From positions 2,108,001 to 2,172,000 of the forward strand of contig CAWILH010000002.1 in the NCBI GenBank assembly GCA_963836915.1: 64,000 bases of DNA, read 5' to 3'. Shown piece by piece: positions 63,141-64,000 of this stretch. Source of the stretch: Cryomorpha sp963836915 (GTDB taxonomy: Bacteria; Bacteroidota; Bacteroidia; Flavobacteriales_D; Cryomorphaceae). The notes beneath the pieces were generated by a model. That model did no database searches. It was not told the origin of the DNA and saw nothing but the letters and a program-made list of their open reading frames with translations. Made by a program: the position numbers and the translations under genes. Each line of letters begins with the position of its first letter. The first letter of the stretch is position 1.

Positions 63141-63202
63141 TATTCATGGCACTGAATTTCCTTGCCCATATTATTCCTTATCTTTATAAAAATAACTACA
63201 TC

Positions 63203-63442
63203 ATGAATGTCTATAAATACGATGTGAGGGTTTCAAAAAAGGGTCAGATCAAAGTTGATTTGAATCCTGAGCTATTCGACAAGGAAGTAGAGTTGACCAT
63301 CGTAGCCAAGTCAGAGAAAGGTCACATTCCCGGAAAGTCTGCCATGGAATTTGTGGAGCAATGGTCGGGTTTCTTGCGAAACCAAGGGGTTGATGATGTT
63401 GATGCTTTGAAATACAGCTACCTTAAAGAAAAGTACAAGTGA
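63203..63442 (+). CDS. vapB: VapB-type antitoxin
   Basis: 79 residues from ATG 63203 (MNVYKYDVRVSKKGQIKVDL). A longer frame upstream starts in hydrophobic sequence that overlaps an older fragment and is unlikely. The C-terminal part (SAMEFVEQWSGFLRNQGVDD, LKYSYLKEKYK) resembles antitoxins that bind PIN toxins. The stop overlaps the toxin GTG (GTGA). Confidence 0.75.
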   Translation: MNVYKYDVRVSKKGQIKVDLNPELFDKEVELTIVAKSEKGHIPGKSAMEFVEQWSGFLRNQGVDDVDALKYSYLKEKYK

Positions 63443-63849
63443 AGCGGGTTCTGTTTGATACTAATATCATTTTGGACATTGCCTTAAAGCGCACTCCTTA
63501 TTATGCCGATGCCCGGTCGCTTTTCAAGCTCATTGACGAAAGAGCGATAGCAGGATCAATTTCCGCAACGACTGTAACAGATATTTACTATGTAGCGAAA
63601 AAGGAGTCGGGTCATGAGAAGTCCATCGCATTTTTAAGGGATATCTTAGAAATATTTGATGTACTCGGTGTTGACCGGAAAATTGTTAAGGAAGCCTTAG
63701 ATTCAGAAATAAAAGATTTTGAAGATGCAATTCAGTTTTGTGCAGCTAAAGGGCATAACCTAGATGTGATAATCACCCGCAATACGAAAGACTTTAAGGG
63801 ATCGCAGCTAAAAGTGCTTACACCAAAGGAATTTTTAAAAGCTTTCTGA
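63439..63849 (+). CDS. vapC: VapC-type PIN-domain toxin
   Basis: 136 residues, GTG start. PIN-domain acidic residues: Asp in VLFDTNIILDI, the TDIYYVAKKESG segment, Asp/Glu in DFEDAIQFCAAK, and Asp in IITRNTKDFKG. PIN toxins cut tRNA or rRNA when freed from the antitoxin. The gene is complete and translationally coupled to vapB. Confidence 0.85.
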   Translation: MKRVLFDTNIILDIALKRTPYYADARSLFKLIDERAIAGSISATTVTDIYYVAKKESGHEKSIAFLRDILEIFDVLGVDRKIVKEALDSEIKDFEDAIQFCAAKGHNLDVIITRNTKDFKGSQLKVLTPKEFLKAF

Positions 63850-63939
63850 TAAATTTAATATCAAATGAAGTCTTTTGATCGGTAAATGAAATATCAAAGG
63901 AGTACTGAACGGATCTTTTGACCATGCTACTTCAACCAT
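63835..63939 (-). pseudogene. Truncated toxin stub, copy 2
   Basis: From ATG 63939: MVEVAWSKDPFSTPLIFHLP, then IKRLHLILNLSESF and a TAA inside the end of vapC. Only the first eight residues or so resemble a ParE-type toxin start; the rest looks like read-through of unrelated DNA. Overlaps the antitoxin end at the window edge. Confidence 0.45.
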
Positions 63940-64000
63940 TCCCCAGAAGCTTCCTGAACTTGATTTTGGGTTAAAACGTCGCCATCTTTTTCCTGTTGTT
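63927..64000 (-). CDS. Antitoxin-like small protein, copy 2 (partial)
   Basis: C-terminus only: QQEKDGDVLTQNQVQEASGE then WLK and a TAG; the gene continues beyond the window. Nearly identical over 57 bases to the copy at 62506-62563. Confidence 0.65.
   Translation of the reverse strand, partial: QQEKDGDVLTQNQVQEASGEWLK

Noticed and set aside
1..64000. tRNA or rRNA genes
   Set aside because: I looked through the intergenic gaps and saw no cloverleaf-like or rRNA-like sequence; a covariance search would be needed to exclude them fully.

Overview
The window looks like a chromosomal segment of a Bacteroidota member, most likely a Flavobacteriales-type gliding lineage. Supporting evidence: a mutY-ssb-gldE-gldD cluster, a bL21 protein with a C-terminal helix-hairpin-helix extension, a 30-residue AURKAIP1/COX24-type basic protein, TAnnTTTG promoter boxes, and a lack of strong Shine-Dalgarno sites. 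No tRNA, rRNA or CRISPR array was recognised.

Positions 1-41,270 are dense housekeeping DNA. In order: the end of a mannose-1-phosphate guanylyltransferase gene; prfB-arsC-like-fumC; recX; rng, a tiny basic protein, a TPR protein and HU; mutY-ssb-gldE-gldD; ctaA; an HMA lipoprotein; a DMT exporter; rplU-rpmA-serS with two envelope genes; an MFS transporter; an AGMO-like/YhhN pair; DUF4286-rsmA; mgtE and a 2-hydroxyacid dehydrogenase; GNAT-lysC; fbp; mfd; a barrel protein; an FtsX-type permease; purH; and mreBCD-mrdA-rodA. prfB carries the textbook programmed +1 frameshift. Three core genes (fumC, fbp, mrdA) each have one unexpected single-base frame break, two of them in C runs, which suggests sequencing errors as much as real lesions. 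Intergenic gaps at 10.6-10.96 kb and 18.4-18.96 kb hold repeat sequences.

From the end of rodA (41,268) to the window end the DNA becomes an accessory, defence-island-like region, much of it more AT-rich and full of broken genes. It contains: a VOC-domain stub; a ParE-type toxin-antitoxin locus with a frameshifted toxin; fused fragments of an Eco57I-like restriction-modification protein and a WYL-type regulator; a type I restriction system (hsdR, hsdM intact, hsdS split by an in-frame TGA); an XRE/ImmA pair; a CD-NTase-like gene cut by an IS66 element with a 128-bp tandem duplication of its end; a frameshifted lipoprotein gene; a decayed IS21 element carrying a nested IS3 element with a 7-bp target duplication; the C-terminal stub of a probable SIR2-like protein; and an intact two-gene AAA+ ATPase/subtilisin-like protease cassette of the IetAS defence type. 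That cassette lies between two diverged ~270-bp direct repeats. To its right are two antitoxin genes with truncated toxins and an intact vapBC pair.

The main biological reading is a defence island where most older systems have been disabled by insertion sequences, deletions or point lesions, while the AAA+/S8-protease pair, the type I R and M subunits and vapBC stay open. The least explained structure is the pair of direct repeats around the ATPase-protease cassette, each made of the converging 3' ends of the same two unrecognised genes.
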